Shown: positions 1 to 10,559 of the stretch, piece after piece
How the letters are laid out: every line of letters begins with the position of its first letter
Numbering within the stretch: the first letter of the stretch is position 1
Source of the DNA: Halictus rubicundus
Taxonomy: Eukaryota > Arthropoda > Insecta > Hymenoptera > Halictidae
Length of the DNA: 64,000 bases
Reading direction: 5' to 3'
Assembly: GCF_050948215.1 (NCBI RefSeq)
Contig: NC_135157.1
Span: 1,054,001 to 1,118,000, forward strand
Position numbers and translations under genes: made by a program
The notes under the pieces: generated by a model
What the model was told of the DNA's origin: nothing
The model's database searches: none
The model's input: the letters and a program-made list of their open reading frames with translations, nothing else

Positions 1-1330
1 CACTCCACGAGTTGCTATCTGGCTCTAAATGTAACAAAAATCCTGCGCATTTTATGCTTTTATGACGAAAATTGGTAGGTGGAAACTTGAAACAGTAGAA
101 AGACAGAATTTAACAGTATGTATCGATAAACTATCATCAACTCAGTAAAATAATTAAAGAAAGGTACAAATTTTTATTTCGTTCCAGTAGTTGCAATTAG
201 TGAAGAATATAATATAAGGGTGTCCCAAAAATGTTGTACTTCCTTGAAAGGAGCAGGACCTCTCGCCGAGTCGCAATCCGCCCGCTATAGCCGCGCTCTT
301 ATTGGTCCGTGTTGTTCGTTAATAATTCTTGAACCAAGCCACGGAAAACATTTTCGGACATACTGTATAATAATACAATTTAATGCTTAAAATCTTCTGA
401 TATTTTCACTATTTCGTCTTTCGCCTACTCACTTTTACCAAAAATTCGCGGTCTACTTATTATGTAGTGTACATTGCGCCGCCAAGTTGAATTAAAAAGA
501 TATTCTATCATTACAACTGCCTCCAGCGATAAAGGTCCTATAATGATATTAAACAGCCGAAAATATTCGATGGTTCAGTCTTTTTTGATTGATAAAAATT
601 GATCTACACAAAATTTATACAAAATAAACACAGAATCAATGAAAACAGAATCTAAAGTCAACTGGTACAGTCAAACATGTCTGCTGTGGAAATAATAGTT
701 TTAGGCGAAACGCATGACAGTCTAATTTTCCGTGTAATCCAATGGAATGCTCGCTGAAAAGGAAAACCGTTGCAAATAATCCAGTGTAATTAAAATCGAT
801 GGCTCCATTAATCAAATATTGTAACGGTTAGCGTTGTTCAGGTCGGCGACAATATACAATATATCTAGCACGCGCAGCCGATGTCTGTTACCTCCATCAT
901 GATAGACAAAACAACGACGATACGCTGTTGTCATCGTAGATTGTCACTCTCGCATCAGCCGCATACTTCGAAACACGTGCAGGCATGCATTTAATGTGGT
1001 CGCTCATGACCGACAATACAAAGTTGTTTTAAAACGATTACTGCTAAGTGACTATAATGAACTGCCTATGAACACCGTGATTAGCCGACGCGACAGTTAG
1101 GTGTATCACCTTCATAAACAATTAAGATAAGAAATAATTCGAATACGTATATTAATAGAGTACCTATATTAGAGTTAATATTGAGAAATAATTTTCTTCC
1201 ATTATTTTCGATCATTTTGCTTGTATTCTCGACCTTGCACATTATTTTTATGTTTTTCTTCGATGATATAGTTTACTTTCTTTGTTCATTTTTTAAAAAA
1301 TATGTGTACGTATGTACATATTTGTATGAA
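1..1330. other. AT-rich intergenic DNA, no gene recognised
   Basis: No exon-like reading frame stands out on either strand. At about 215 there is a single mariner-like terminus (TA followed by AGGGTGTCCCAAAAATG) with no matching second end, so it is probably a fragment. The short frames here are AT-rich and low in information. Confidence 0.4.
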
Positions 1331-2101
1331 ACATTTTTTTTCACTCGTTACCTTTGCGAGTTATGATGGTCACCATCATTTTTTAAAATTTATACCCCCC
1401 TTTTTTTACAAATTTATGAAGTTGGAGTCATTTACAATCAAAATTATATTTGGTAAAAAATTTATATTGTGTATTGTTTACGAGATAATCGGCATCTGAG
1501 GTATCAAAGAAGTAAATTGGATTGTAAGTATTTTGTAATTGGGTTTGGAATGTCAAAGAGGTTGAGGAAGTATACAAATAATATCTGATAAATCAAATCA
1601 GAACATTATCTGATAAATAAGTCTCATCTTCCAAACTATGGTACGAAAAGTCGACATAACACGCATACTTATCCGATGATCATCGATACGAAAACTGCAC
1701 ACAATTTTTCAAGGATACTTATGCGATCTTCTGCATTATAAATTTTGTGAAACATCATTTTTCGACAAAATAGTTCTCGACAAAAGTTGTTGTCAACTTT
1801 TTGAACAACAGCCTTCCTGTATTGAACATGATGGTAAAAGTTTGAAGCAATTTACTTATTTGTATCCTTTTCCAACCTCTTTGCCATTCCAAATCGAATT
1901 CAAAAATACTTACAATCCAGTTTACTTCTTCGATACCTCAGATGCCGAATATCTCGTAAACAATAGATAATATCAATTTTTTACCAAATACGATTTTGAC
2001 CATAAATGACTCCTAAGATGTATAAAAAATGGGGGTATGAATTTTAAAAAACGATGGTGACCTTCATAACTCGCAAAGGTTTCGAGCAAAAAAAATTTGT
2101 C
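1331..2101. repeat. Long inverted repeat (foldback/MITE-like)
   Basis: Two arms of roughly 250 bp, about 1331-1582 and 1855-2101, are reverse complements at high but imperfect identity and enclose about 270 bp. Landmarks are CCTTTGCGAGTTATGA in the left arm against TCATAACTCGCAAAGG in the right, and GATACCTCAGATGCCGAA near the inner part of the right arm. The structure is that of a foldback element or a large MITE. No confident target-site duplication was found, so the family is unassigned. Open frames inside are products of the repeat. Confidence 0.75.
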
Positions 2102-2190
2102 TTATTAGTTAGCTGTTGCGACCTCTTTGAAAAATGTGTACCTAAGTTGCGTCGCAAAAATTAACCGCTGTTTGAATTATAGCTGTTTTG

Positions 2191-2258
2191 ATGAGTATAC
2201 TCGTCATGACACAAAATATTGCCATTTCTTCATGACGAGTAAACTCGTCAAACACAGT
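2191..2258. repeat. Small palindromic repeat
   Basis: TGATGAGTATACTCGTCATGA and TCATGACGAGTAAACTCGTCA flank a short spacer. Each copy is itself nearly palindromic and the two are inverted relative to each other. This looks like a miniature inverted-repeat insertion; its autonomous partner cannot be named. Confidence 0.5.
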
Positions 2259-2259
2259 T

Positions 2260-3135
2260 AACTGGTTAAACTTTCTTGTCACTTCAACCAGTTACGAAAT
2301 ATTTGCTCTGACATTTATAGACGAACACCATAAGAGATTGCCTCCAGGAAAGATAAAAGCACGGTAGGGTAATATGAAGTGGACAATGGTGGGAGAACCT
2401 ATATACTGGTAGTGGGGGGCGTAAAGCAACGGTGAGGAAGAAGTTGCCCAGGCCTGCCCTATAAGCTCGCTTTCAAAAGAAAGCATGAAATATAACGCTG
2501 CCCTAAAGTAGGATAAACTGTACTCGATATTCCACCTGATAAATGCAATTTGCAATATTATTTTGATGTCACAATCATTGCACTAAACATATTTCTAGAA
2601 TAATCACAGGCATGTTACCGTAAACACGATGTTATACATTAATGAAACTGAACTGAAAATGATTAATGCTTAACAAAGGCAGAAAAATTAACGTTTCCAA
2701 GCCAAGACACTATTTCCGCGTACAATAAACTGCATTATTTTTATAGCTTTTTAATCGAATAGTTTCCATTGCGTTTGTTATGGATCAGATGTGTGCAATA
2801 AAAACGTACGAACTATCATCATTATATGAAAAGCACAAAATGCAGGTGGTATGCAGCGATAATATTAAAAATAATGCACAGGCATAAATGTACACGTGTA
2901 CGGACTCGTGACGTTCTTTTTCATCGTTCAAATTTCGACCTGACGACCTGGAATAACTCGTTACGCATTTGCTTTTTCGAAAAATGAAAACGAGCCCGGG
3001 CTCGCGCTTGTACTGGTGACATTCAAATCGAGCTATCGATGAGGGCCTTCATAGGATGATACAGTTAACAAGGCTCTCGCTTTTAATTAAAACTTGAGCC
3101 TGTAATCGCAATGGAACATGTGCGCTTGTACATGG
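2260..3135. other. Intergenic DNA, nothing recognised
   Basis: No splice-flanked coding exon, RNA gene or element end was recognised in this stretch. A minus-strand open frame at 2292-2555 has no recognisable motif. Confidence 0.3.
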
Positions 3136-3137
3136 TA

Positions 3138-4400
3138 CACTCCGCGACAAAAAAATAGGACATTATACAGATAGATGGTATTTAGCTTTTCAAGCAGTAT
3201 ATTACATTGTTTGTGTAAACAATTATTCCAATTATGTTTTATGTGTAACATTACACGAAAAATCGGTATGTCAAAATGATAGCACAATTTTCTTAAAATA
3301 ACTAAAAAATAAGAATACGTATAAAAAAAGTGTTTTAATATTTCATAACACCGCCTTTTGTTTGTATAACAGCGACTAAACGTTTTGGCATAGATTTATA
3401 TAGTTTTTTTAACAAATTTTCTGCTTATCCAATGCTGTCCAGTTTCGTTCAATACAGGTTTTTAATTCGTCAAGGGTTCGAAATTGTCTTCCACCGGCAT
3501 ATACTGATCCGGCTAAATGGACCCAGCAATTTTCTATAATATTTAAATCTGGAGAGCGGCTGGCCATTCCAAAATTTGAATATTTTCCCTTGTCAAATAT
3601 TCTTTTACAATCTTGGATGTATGAACCCTTGCATTATCTTGCTGATAAAGAAAGTTTGTGCCCGCAATTTTTACAGCATGTCTCTTCAATTGTTCGTCGA
3701 CTAAATCAACATACTTTGCACTATTCCTTTTACCACTTATAAACTTAATTTCAGTGTGTCCATAGTACCCAATTCCCGCCCACACCATTACTCCACCACC
3801 ACCACCTTGTCAACTACGTGAAATTTGTTGTTCTTTACGCAATTCCTGGAAATAATAGTGGTAGCCATCCGCCGGTCCATCTAAAGTAAATCTCTTCTCA
3901 TCAGTAAAGATAACTTGTTGCCATTTTTTCTTTCAATGAATGTACTTCTCAGCAAATTGTAAACGTGCTTCTTCGTGTTGCTTTAGCGATGGTTTACGCA
4001 TTAATTTTTGGCGTTTTATGTATTTACACTCTTGTATAATACATTACAACATTGTAAATACATTACGTATTTTAATATTTACTCCAGCTTCTGTAATGTT
4101 CTCAGTAATCTCTCTTGCAGTAGCAGCAGAATTTGATGCAGTTCTTAAAACTGCACACCACTACTGACGGTCAGTTGTCACTCTTGGACGACCTGTGCTC
4201 TTTTTTCCCCATATTCGTCTACATTTTTTAATAAATTGTAAATAACCTTGCGACTACGATTCAACAGTTTCGCAATTTTACTGATAGAACCATTTTCTTT
4301 ACGTAAATGTATTGTTAATATTTCGGGACCAGTCAATCTTTGACCGCGTGACATTGTTGAAAATATCACAATATTTAAACACTGGACCACGAACAATATT
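3138..4400 (-). mobile_element. Eroded Tc1-like DNA transposon
   Basis: The left end reads TA then CACTCCGCGACAAAAAAATA, a Tc1-type terminus with a TA target. The body carries fragments of a Tc1 transposase on the minus strand. A matching right terminus was not found near 4.4-4.5 kb, so the right boundary is set by the end of transposase similarity. A related remnant with the start CACTGGGGGGCGACAG lies at about 12979. Confidence 0.65.
3543..4396 (-). pseudogene. Tc1-like transposase remnant (helix-turn-helix plus DDE part)
   Basis: Minus-strand reading from 4396 gives an N-terminal helix-turn-helix region with GPEILTIHLRKENGSISKIA and LLNRSRKVIYNLLKN. Reading from 3788 to 3543 gives part of the DDE catalytic core: MVWAGIGYYG and then LYQQDNARVHTSKIVKEYL, the segment with the second catalytic Asp. 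The two parts lie in different frames and the middle is broken by stops and shifts, and the final SPDLNPIENLW-type motif is degraded to ILEWPAAL. In life it would have bound the terminal repeats and catalysed cut-and-paste transposition at TA sites. It is clearly non-functional. Confidence 0.8.
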
Positions 4401-6517
4401 AACTACTCGCCGATGTGAACAAATTGAAGCCTTGATTGACTCTCAATAAATATACAGAATCGGCTGTAATACGTTCTTTATAATTGTAATATATTATTAA
4501 ACAGTTGGACCGCCTTGGGCGTGTAAAAATTACAGCGTTCTCTTGCATTTTTATAACAGAATGAAATTAGAAGAAACTGTGGAATATAGACTTTATTATA
4601 GAAGTCAAACACACGTTTAATTTCTGCGTAACATCTATGTACTAGCAAAACATGTAGGAGTTTTTTAAAAAATTCATTTTTTTGGAAGTTGTACATTTCT
4701 GAATGAAAGTTTATTTTTCATGGCAAAATTAATTATAAAAATGTCTGTGGCAAAAGTATGATAGTTATTCATATTTTGCAAAAACATAATTCGAAAATTG
4801 TAGAAGATATTCCTGCAACCAGTTTTAGAATTCTTATTTAAAGAAAAGAAGTTTTAAAGTTTCTATTTGTTCCTATAGTATATCGAAATAGCCTGGACTA
4901 TATTCACAAACTACCGAATAAGAATTTAAAACAATTTTTCCAGTCCTTAGGGTATCCTCCTAAGCCTATAGTATGAAAGAATATTTCCAGAAAGTCATAA
5001 AATCCTACCCTAACATAAAACCCTAGTACTGGAATGTTTAATTCCTTGTGAGCTACGATAATTTCTTATTTATCTGATGTAAAATGACCGACATTTCAGA
5101 GAATCGTCTCGTCGTTCTTGGCTCCATTCGACGATACTTCGACGAGGCATGACCCTGCCAACGGGGCGACCCTGTGCTTCCCTCGTGCCAAAACTTTCCT
5201 GGTCGCATGATTTCCCTTCCAAACAGTCACGTTACGTTCAAACGCTCGAGTTAATTATAAATCTGGAGTTCGAAGACAAACACGAGAGCTCACATCCAAA
5301 TACTTATTGCATCCAGTTTACAGATTGTTAAAACTCATGTGCGTGATCATATTATCGGAGCCAGAAAAATATGTAACTAGGGTATTGTTTAAAAATTGGC
5401 TGGTTTAATGAAACCAGTTCGTGCAAATGGCTCTAATAATTTATCCATTGTCTAAACTTATTCGATTTACTTTCAGCTTAGTGCAAAGTTGCATATGGTT
5501 GTAATAAGTACCATTTAACTAGATCGCTGTCCACACTAAATAAATTTAAACAAGTTCCTCATTTCATTTTCCTAATTTCCGCAGTTTTTAATAACCCCGT
5601 CAATGTTTATCGCTTTTTTAACATCCTGAAGTGAAAGATCAAATATCAAGGCGCTGCTTTCGAAATTAATTAAGATATTAAATAATATTGGAACCAACAC
5701 ACCAAGGCGTTTTTCACGCGGCTTTTAGCTATTACTTTCGTCTTATAATAGCCGTGTAAAGATAACTAAAATGTTCTTTAAAGAAAACTGTATAGAAGTC
5801 AATAAAACGTGTTAAAAATCCGTGCACAAATTATTCGCGCAAAACCGTGGCGAGTAAAAAGAGATCCAGGTGTATCCTCCAATAGTGTTTATTCCCAGCA
5901 AGTACGTTATTAGTCGAAGTTTTTAATCAAATTTCTCAGGGAATAATTGATATAATCGAGATTAACAAGCGAGAATTACATCTCACATCATGATTTTGTA
6001 ACATCTCTAAAATTCTCGACAACAGAAGAAGTCAAATCATGAAACTCACTGCGGAAAACATTAAAAGATTTATTTACTTGAAAACAGAGATATAGTATGA
6101 ATGGACCTCTTTTTAATCTTGCGAACGTATATTCGATGTTACAAGTGGATCTCTACACCGTAAAGGCAGAAATCGGTTATTCAAACATTTAGGAAAACAA
6201 GAACAACAATTAAATGTTTTCCCAATCGGACAAAGCGGACACGAATCGACACGAAGCGACACAATCGATACTCGTCGACGTTGATAGATCAAATGTAGCG
6301 CAATTTTGCAGAGAATTCTCGATGAAAGTTGATTGCGAATCGACCGAACACAAACGAAAAAGAAGACCCACGCGAAACGAAGACTAAAAACGTAAAAACC
6401 AGCTGCCCCTCGCCAGCCGAGACATTTTCAGCGGACTAGTGCTCAATATTCTTACGCAAAGACCAAAATTTTCCATAGCTGGAAACATTCAAGTTTCGCA
6501 TCAGCGCTGAGGGTAGC
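4400..6517. other. Intergenic DNA, no gene recognised
   Basis: About 2.1 kb with no credible exon. Short frames at 4478-4696 (minus) and 5149-5331 (plus) show no motif and no convincing splice context. Confidence 0.3.
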
Positions 6518-6525
6518 ATCTATAG

Positions 6526-6729
6526 CAGTGGTTCTTAACTTTTTCAGCGATCGGCACCCCCTCGAATAAAAAAATAAGTTCTCGCACCCCCTTGAAAAAT
6601 GTGTCCCCCTTTAAAATTACGTCTATTGCAAAATAAAATTTATTTATTGAAAAATAAATTTTCCATCGAAAATTTAAAAACTACTCTCGCACCCCCAGAG
6701 GTGCACGCACTCCAGATTAAGAACCACTG
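6526..6729. mobile_element. hAT-type MITE with 8-bp target duplication
   Basis: Termini are CAGTGGTTCTTAA and its reverse complement TTAAGAACCACTG, a typical hAT-family end. The flanks are ATCTATAG (6518-6525) and ATCTATCG (6730-6737), an 8-bp target-site duplication with one mismatch. At 204 bp with no coding capacity, it is a non-autonomous copy. Internally it has C-rich/A-rich subterminal motifs of the type CGCACCCCC in both halves. Confidence 0.9.
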
Positions 6730-6737
6730 ATCTATCG

Positions 6738-7694
6738 GATGAAGCACGTAGAGCTCATCCAGTACATTGACCTATCCCAATATTTCCCTTAATGAACGGT
6801 TTGCCGGAGAACCCTCTTAACATGATTAAATTCTGCGTACTTTGCTTTATCCCTGCTTGCTACGGACCAAAGGAATTCAGGCTTCGCCTGTTAGCAACAT
6901 TTTACTGCTCTTTGATATAGTTTACCGTCGTCTTTCCTTTAAACGGACTGTGAACTTCATGGAAACGGAACTAATTTGTCGTAAGGGAAAGAGTTCCGCG
7001 ATAAGGATTTGAGGGAATCCGTGAGATGAGGCAGACTGATAAACGGCTGCCGAAAATGAGAAAGGTTTCCTGAAAAGAAAGTCTATTTAAACAAGTTGCA
7101 TCTGCTTCTTTAATTGGAATTTCTCTATTCGTTTTGTGTACGAGTATGCGCGAGTATGTAAAGGAAAATTCGAAATAATGATACTTTAATATGGTATAAA
7201 CTAAACTTTATATTCTACACGATGAATGTAATTTACAATAATTATTTTGCTATAATTATTGCACCGAATAATTTTCTATAGGTAATGACCACAAATAGGT
7301 AACGATATAACCGCATGGTTCAATAAAACTGAACTAAAAATGATATCGAATTAAACAAAAATAAACAAATGTTCGTTCTCAATGTAGGTTTACTGTATTG
7401 AAGTAGCCAAAATAGTTTTAAAAAAAGCCGAATGATTATTGCAAATCGTGGTAAACCATTAAACGTTTCTAAACTGACATATTACTTCCAATCATAACAG
7501 ACTACAAAAAAACTATGATTTCATGATTGTACTGACATACATGTGCTACTTTCTTAACTTTTTAATCATGAAGTGTTACGAAGACATAATGAGGAACGAG
7601 TAAAATTATTACAAAAGTTTTACCATAACCGACGTAAATACAATACAGTTTGCACCAATATGGATACTGTAGCACAGTGAGGTGAAAGAGTTAT
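6738..7694. other. Intergenic DNA, nothing recognised
   Basis: No exon, RNA gene or repeat boundary recognised. Confidence 0.3.
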
Positions 7695-7970
7695 TCATTG
7701 AATTAACCCCTTTTCGTATAACAACGAGTCGTGATGAAAACTTAAAAACGAATCTGCTAACTCTGAATATCCTTTTTTCTTCAGTTGAAATAAAATTTGA
7801 TTCGCATCAATGACTGCAGGTTTTCTAGATTCATTAAATGTTTCCATAATTTTGTTTTTCGTCAGTTTTGTTATAAATCCATAAAATCCGTAGTAAATCC
7901 GTAATACATTTTCTTTTCCTACTAGAAAACTATTCAGAATATGAAAGTTCATAGGTGAAACAAATAACAT
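7695..7970 (-). CDS. Possible terminal exon of an unidentified gene
   Basis: The minus-strand frame ends at a stop near 7695. The last ~45 codons are unlike the AT-rich background: they include AVIDANQILFQLKKKGYSEL and end FHHDSLLYEKGLIQ. A possible 3' splice site, AATCTAG, lies just before the codons for KPAVIDANQ, so this could be the last exon of a gene whose upstream exons lie above 7970 on the minus strand. The segment LFQLKKKGYSELADSFL is weakly reminiscent of a LisH-like helical motif, but that is not a firm assignment. No upstream exon was identified, and the rest of the frame (the part starting at 7970) may be intron. No function is proposed. Confidence 0.3.
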   Translation of the reverse strand: MLFVSPMNFHILNSFLVGKENVLRIYYGFYGFITKLTKNKIMETFNESRKPAVIDANQILFQLKKKGYSELADSFLSFHHDSLLYEKGLIQ

Positions 7971-9023
7971 GTCAAGAGAGTAAGAAGAAAAAATTTTTGA
8001 ATGACGTCGTCCCCAGTCAGAAGATCAATTTACATTCAGGCTAAAAGTCTGAGGCGTCAATATCGTGTCTACCCGCTATAATATTTTCGCTGTCCACTAT
8101 GTATATCCCGAAGAATAGAGAATGTCCTGGACAATGCAAATATTTTCTGACGCGAGTTCGCAGAATCCTGAAATCCAAAAAGTCGATGGGACTGCGCAAG
8201 GACGCTATAAGGATACGTAAACGTGAGCGGCGAATGACGACGTGCTTCGGAAAAGCAAGGAGCCTAGCGAAAGAATCGAGTGCGACGATCGCGTGATACT
8301 ATTTCGCAATCCTCGAATAGCGAGTCCCTAGGGAAACAGAGGAAAAAAGGACGGATAACCGGACGTCCGTCTATTCTGGCTACACGCGTACCTACACACG
8401 CTTGCTTACGAAAGGCGAACTTAACTTCGCGGAATGCGACGGAAGAAACCGGCTCTCCTCTGCAAGGAAACGACCAACAACGACGAACACACTGCGAAGA
8501 TGTTTTCGAGATCTGAGTGCAACCGTCTTCGTCACCAATTCAACAGAATCCTTGACGTGCTGTTTCATTCGCGACGCTACGCGCTGCCGATAGTCACAGA
8601 ACCGCGGCTGATTAGTGCAGTTCATTGCAGTTAACCTTTTACGGTCCAATTCGTGTCTGCTTTTCATCCACAGCATTTGTGTCTACCGATCCTTGTGTAC
8701 AACGGCGTCAAAAAGCATTTCAACGCCTAATTGCAGATTTTTTAAAAGGAATTATACAACAATAAACCTCGGTACCAAGCACAGAAAGTAATTGCTACAT
8801 ATTGACTTGGGAACGTAACAATAACACTCAATTTATTTAGATTTCCCACGATTTTTATTCCAATAGATGCTTGAAAAAGGAAATTTAATTCGCTATTTTC
8901 CGTGAAAGTAGTTTTATAGTTTCGATAATTATGAAAAAAAACCATTCATTTGACCGTGGTAAGTTTAAGCCTCGTAGTTCGTGATCTATCATGCATTTTC
9001 CGAAAGATGTTTTTGCATAGTAT
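7971..9023. other. Moderately CpG-rich intergenic DNA
   Basis: From 8100 to 8650 the base composition is richer in C, G and CpG than the surroundings, with overlapping open frames on both strands (8099-8296, 8280-8516, 8392-8676). None shows a recognisable domain, and several run through the same bases in opposite directions, which is expected of CpG-rich non-coding DNA. Confidence 0.3.
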
Positions 9024-9031
9024 GTATAGGG

Positions 9032-9207
9032 AAGAGCTGGTTCAGCGTCTACCCGTACGGGCAGCGATTTTCTTTTGTCACAAGCATTGTCACAGCTACG
9101 TGGCCAGCTACGGCCTACTCCCACTCCGCTAAGTTATTTGCCCGTAGCTGTGCCCACGGGCAGCGGCAGGCACCCTTGCCCGCTAATAAGCATGTTGAGC
9201 AGCTCTG
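9032..9207. mobile_element. GC-rich hAT-like MITE, copy 1
   Basis: The left end AAGAGCTGGTTCAGC and the right end GCTGCTCAACATGC on the opposite strand match the ends of two further copies at 18952 and 43130. Flanks GTATAGGG (9024-9031) and GCATAGGA (9208-9215) form an 8-bp target duplication with two transitions. The consensus terminus CAGAGCTG and the 8-bp duplication fit the hAT superfamily. The interior holds short GC-rich palindromes such as GCCCGTACGGGC-type motifs. Its right duplication abuts the start of a mariner-type MITE. Confidence 0.75.
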
Positions 9208-9212
9208 GCATA

Positions 9213-9674
9213 GGATAAGGGACCCAATTACTGTGGGGGTGTCAATTACCGTACCTATATTAATTATACTTATTTTTAACCTTAGGGTGGTCGCGCGAAT
9301 TTTCGTAATGCCAGTGGTCTTGATATCACAAACCTTATTTCTCACTAAGAATGTCACTGGGTTCAAATAACAAGACACATACATTGTTTTTAATTCAGAA
9401 GGAATAGAAGTACAATAATGGAAATTATTGCATATTCATGAATAAACAATCTCTCCTTCGGTTATGAGTAAATAAAGTCGGTCTGTGAGACCGGGCGCGA
9501 CCACTCTAGGGTTAAAGCATAATGAATATTAAAAAAGAGATATGACATAATATTAACTCATTTTAATGAAAAAAATTTAATATCCCTCTTTTAATATTCA
9601 TTATGCTTTAAAAATAAGTATAATTAGTATAGACACAGTAATTGGTACCCCCGCATTGATCGAGTTCCTTACCC
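9213..9674. mobile_element. Mariner-type MITE with near-palindromic arms, copy A (interrupted)
   Basis: The ends GGATAAGGGACCCAATTACT and the reverse of GTTCCTTACCC match two other copies at 12694 and 33288. The left flank is TA; the right flank has decayed. Nearly the whole element is palindromic, with arms containing AATTATACTTATTTTTAAAG. It is split by a 232-bp insertion at 9280-9511; removing that restores the continuous TATTTTTAAAGCATAAT seen in the other copies. Confidence 0.85.
9280..9511. mobile_element. TTAA-flanked (piggyBac-type) MITE nested in copy A
   Basis: TTAA at 9276-9279 and at 9512-9515 flank a 232-bp insert whose ends are CCTTAGGGTGGTCGCGC and, from the other strand, CCCTAGAGTGGTCGCGC. 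TTAA duplication with CCC-starting terminal repeats is the piggyBac signature. Nesting in a mariner MITE gives its relative age: it is younger than copy A. It has no coding capacity. Confidence 0.85.
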
Positions 9675-9970
9675 AGCAGATAGAAAGCTGGAGATGCGTT
9701 TTCTCTCGAAAATCGTTTTCGTAGAAATTTTATAGACAAGATTGCGGAATGTGAAACGATAATTCGATGTGTAAAACAATTGTAAAAAATTTAACCTCTG
9801 ATCATAAAATCGGAAACTTAACTTCAGTGTCAAATTAAACTTTTATTGCTTTATTTGGTATGTTAGATGTTAGATCATAGACTACTTTGACAAATATTTG
9901 CTTCAACGCAACGGTGTGGCTATAGTAGTCATCACTGACAAGGTCTACAAATAGGAAATGATCCGAGTTA

Positions 9971-10285
9971 GAATTGTTATTTACGATAGCGTCTGAAACA
10001 TCTGAGTAACCGAATACCGACTGCATTCAAGTGTTACGTAACGTTAAATCTATTCAATTGTTCAACACTTTCATCTTAATGCATCAAATTCATTTTTTCA
10101 TTTTGTGAAAGAGCACAAAACTGCATTGTACGTTGCATGTAAACAACACATTATAAACATCAACGTATTCGTTCATTGAATTGTTATTTATTATAGCGGT
10201 TAACACACATCTGGGTAACAGAATACTGGCTGCATTCAAGTATTATATAATTTTAAATCCATTCAAAATTGGACAACAACATTAT
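9971..10285. repeat. Diverged direct duplication, ~207-bp period
   Basis: The sequence beginning GAATTGTTATTTACGATAGC at 9971 recurs in diverged form at 10178 (GAATTGTTATTTATTATAGC). Both are followed by CTGGGTAAC/CTGAGTAAC and TGCATTCAAGT. The first unit sits in a 63-codon minus-strand frame (9835-10026) that is not open in the second unit, which argues against a conserved gene. Confidence 0.55.
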
Positions 10286-10559
10286 GAAACAGTACAAAGC
10301 TGCAATGTATTAACCGAGTTGTATAATAATAATTCAACCTGATCGAATAATATCGAAGTAATGTAAAGAAAAATGTCAGTTCAAATGAAACAACGTATGA
10401 TTTTTTTCAAATAGCACACATATATCCACATGAGATAATATATTGTTTTTCAAATAATTTATTTGGACAATGCCCAGGGCTGTGTTCATCTTACGATCCG
10501 ATTTGCACGCGTAAAGATTACAAAATGAAATCCCGCGTAATTCACTAAGATAGGAAAAT

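Noticed and set aside
8099..8676. Overlapping open frames as small genes
   Set aside because: They overlap on both strands in CpG-rich DNA with no motif or conserved pattern.
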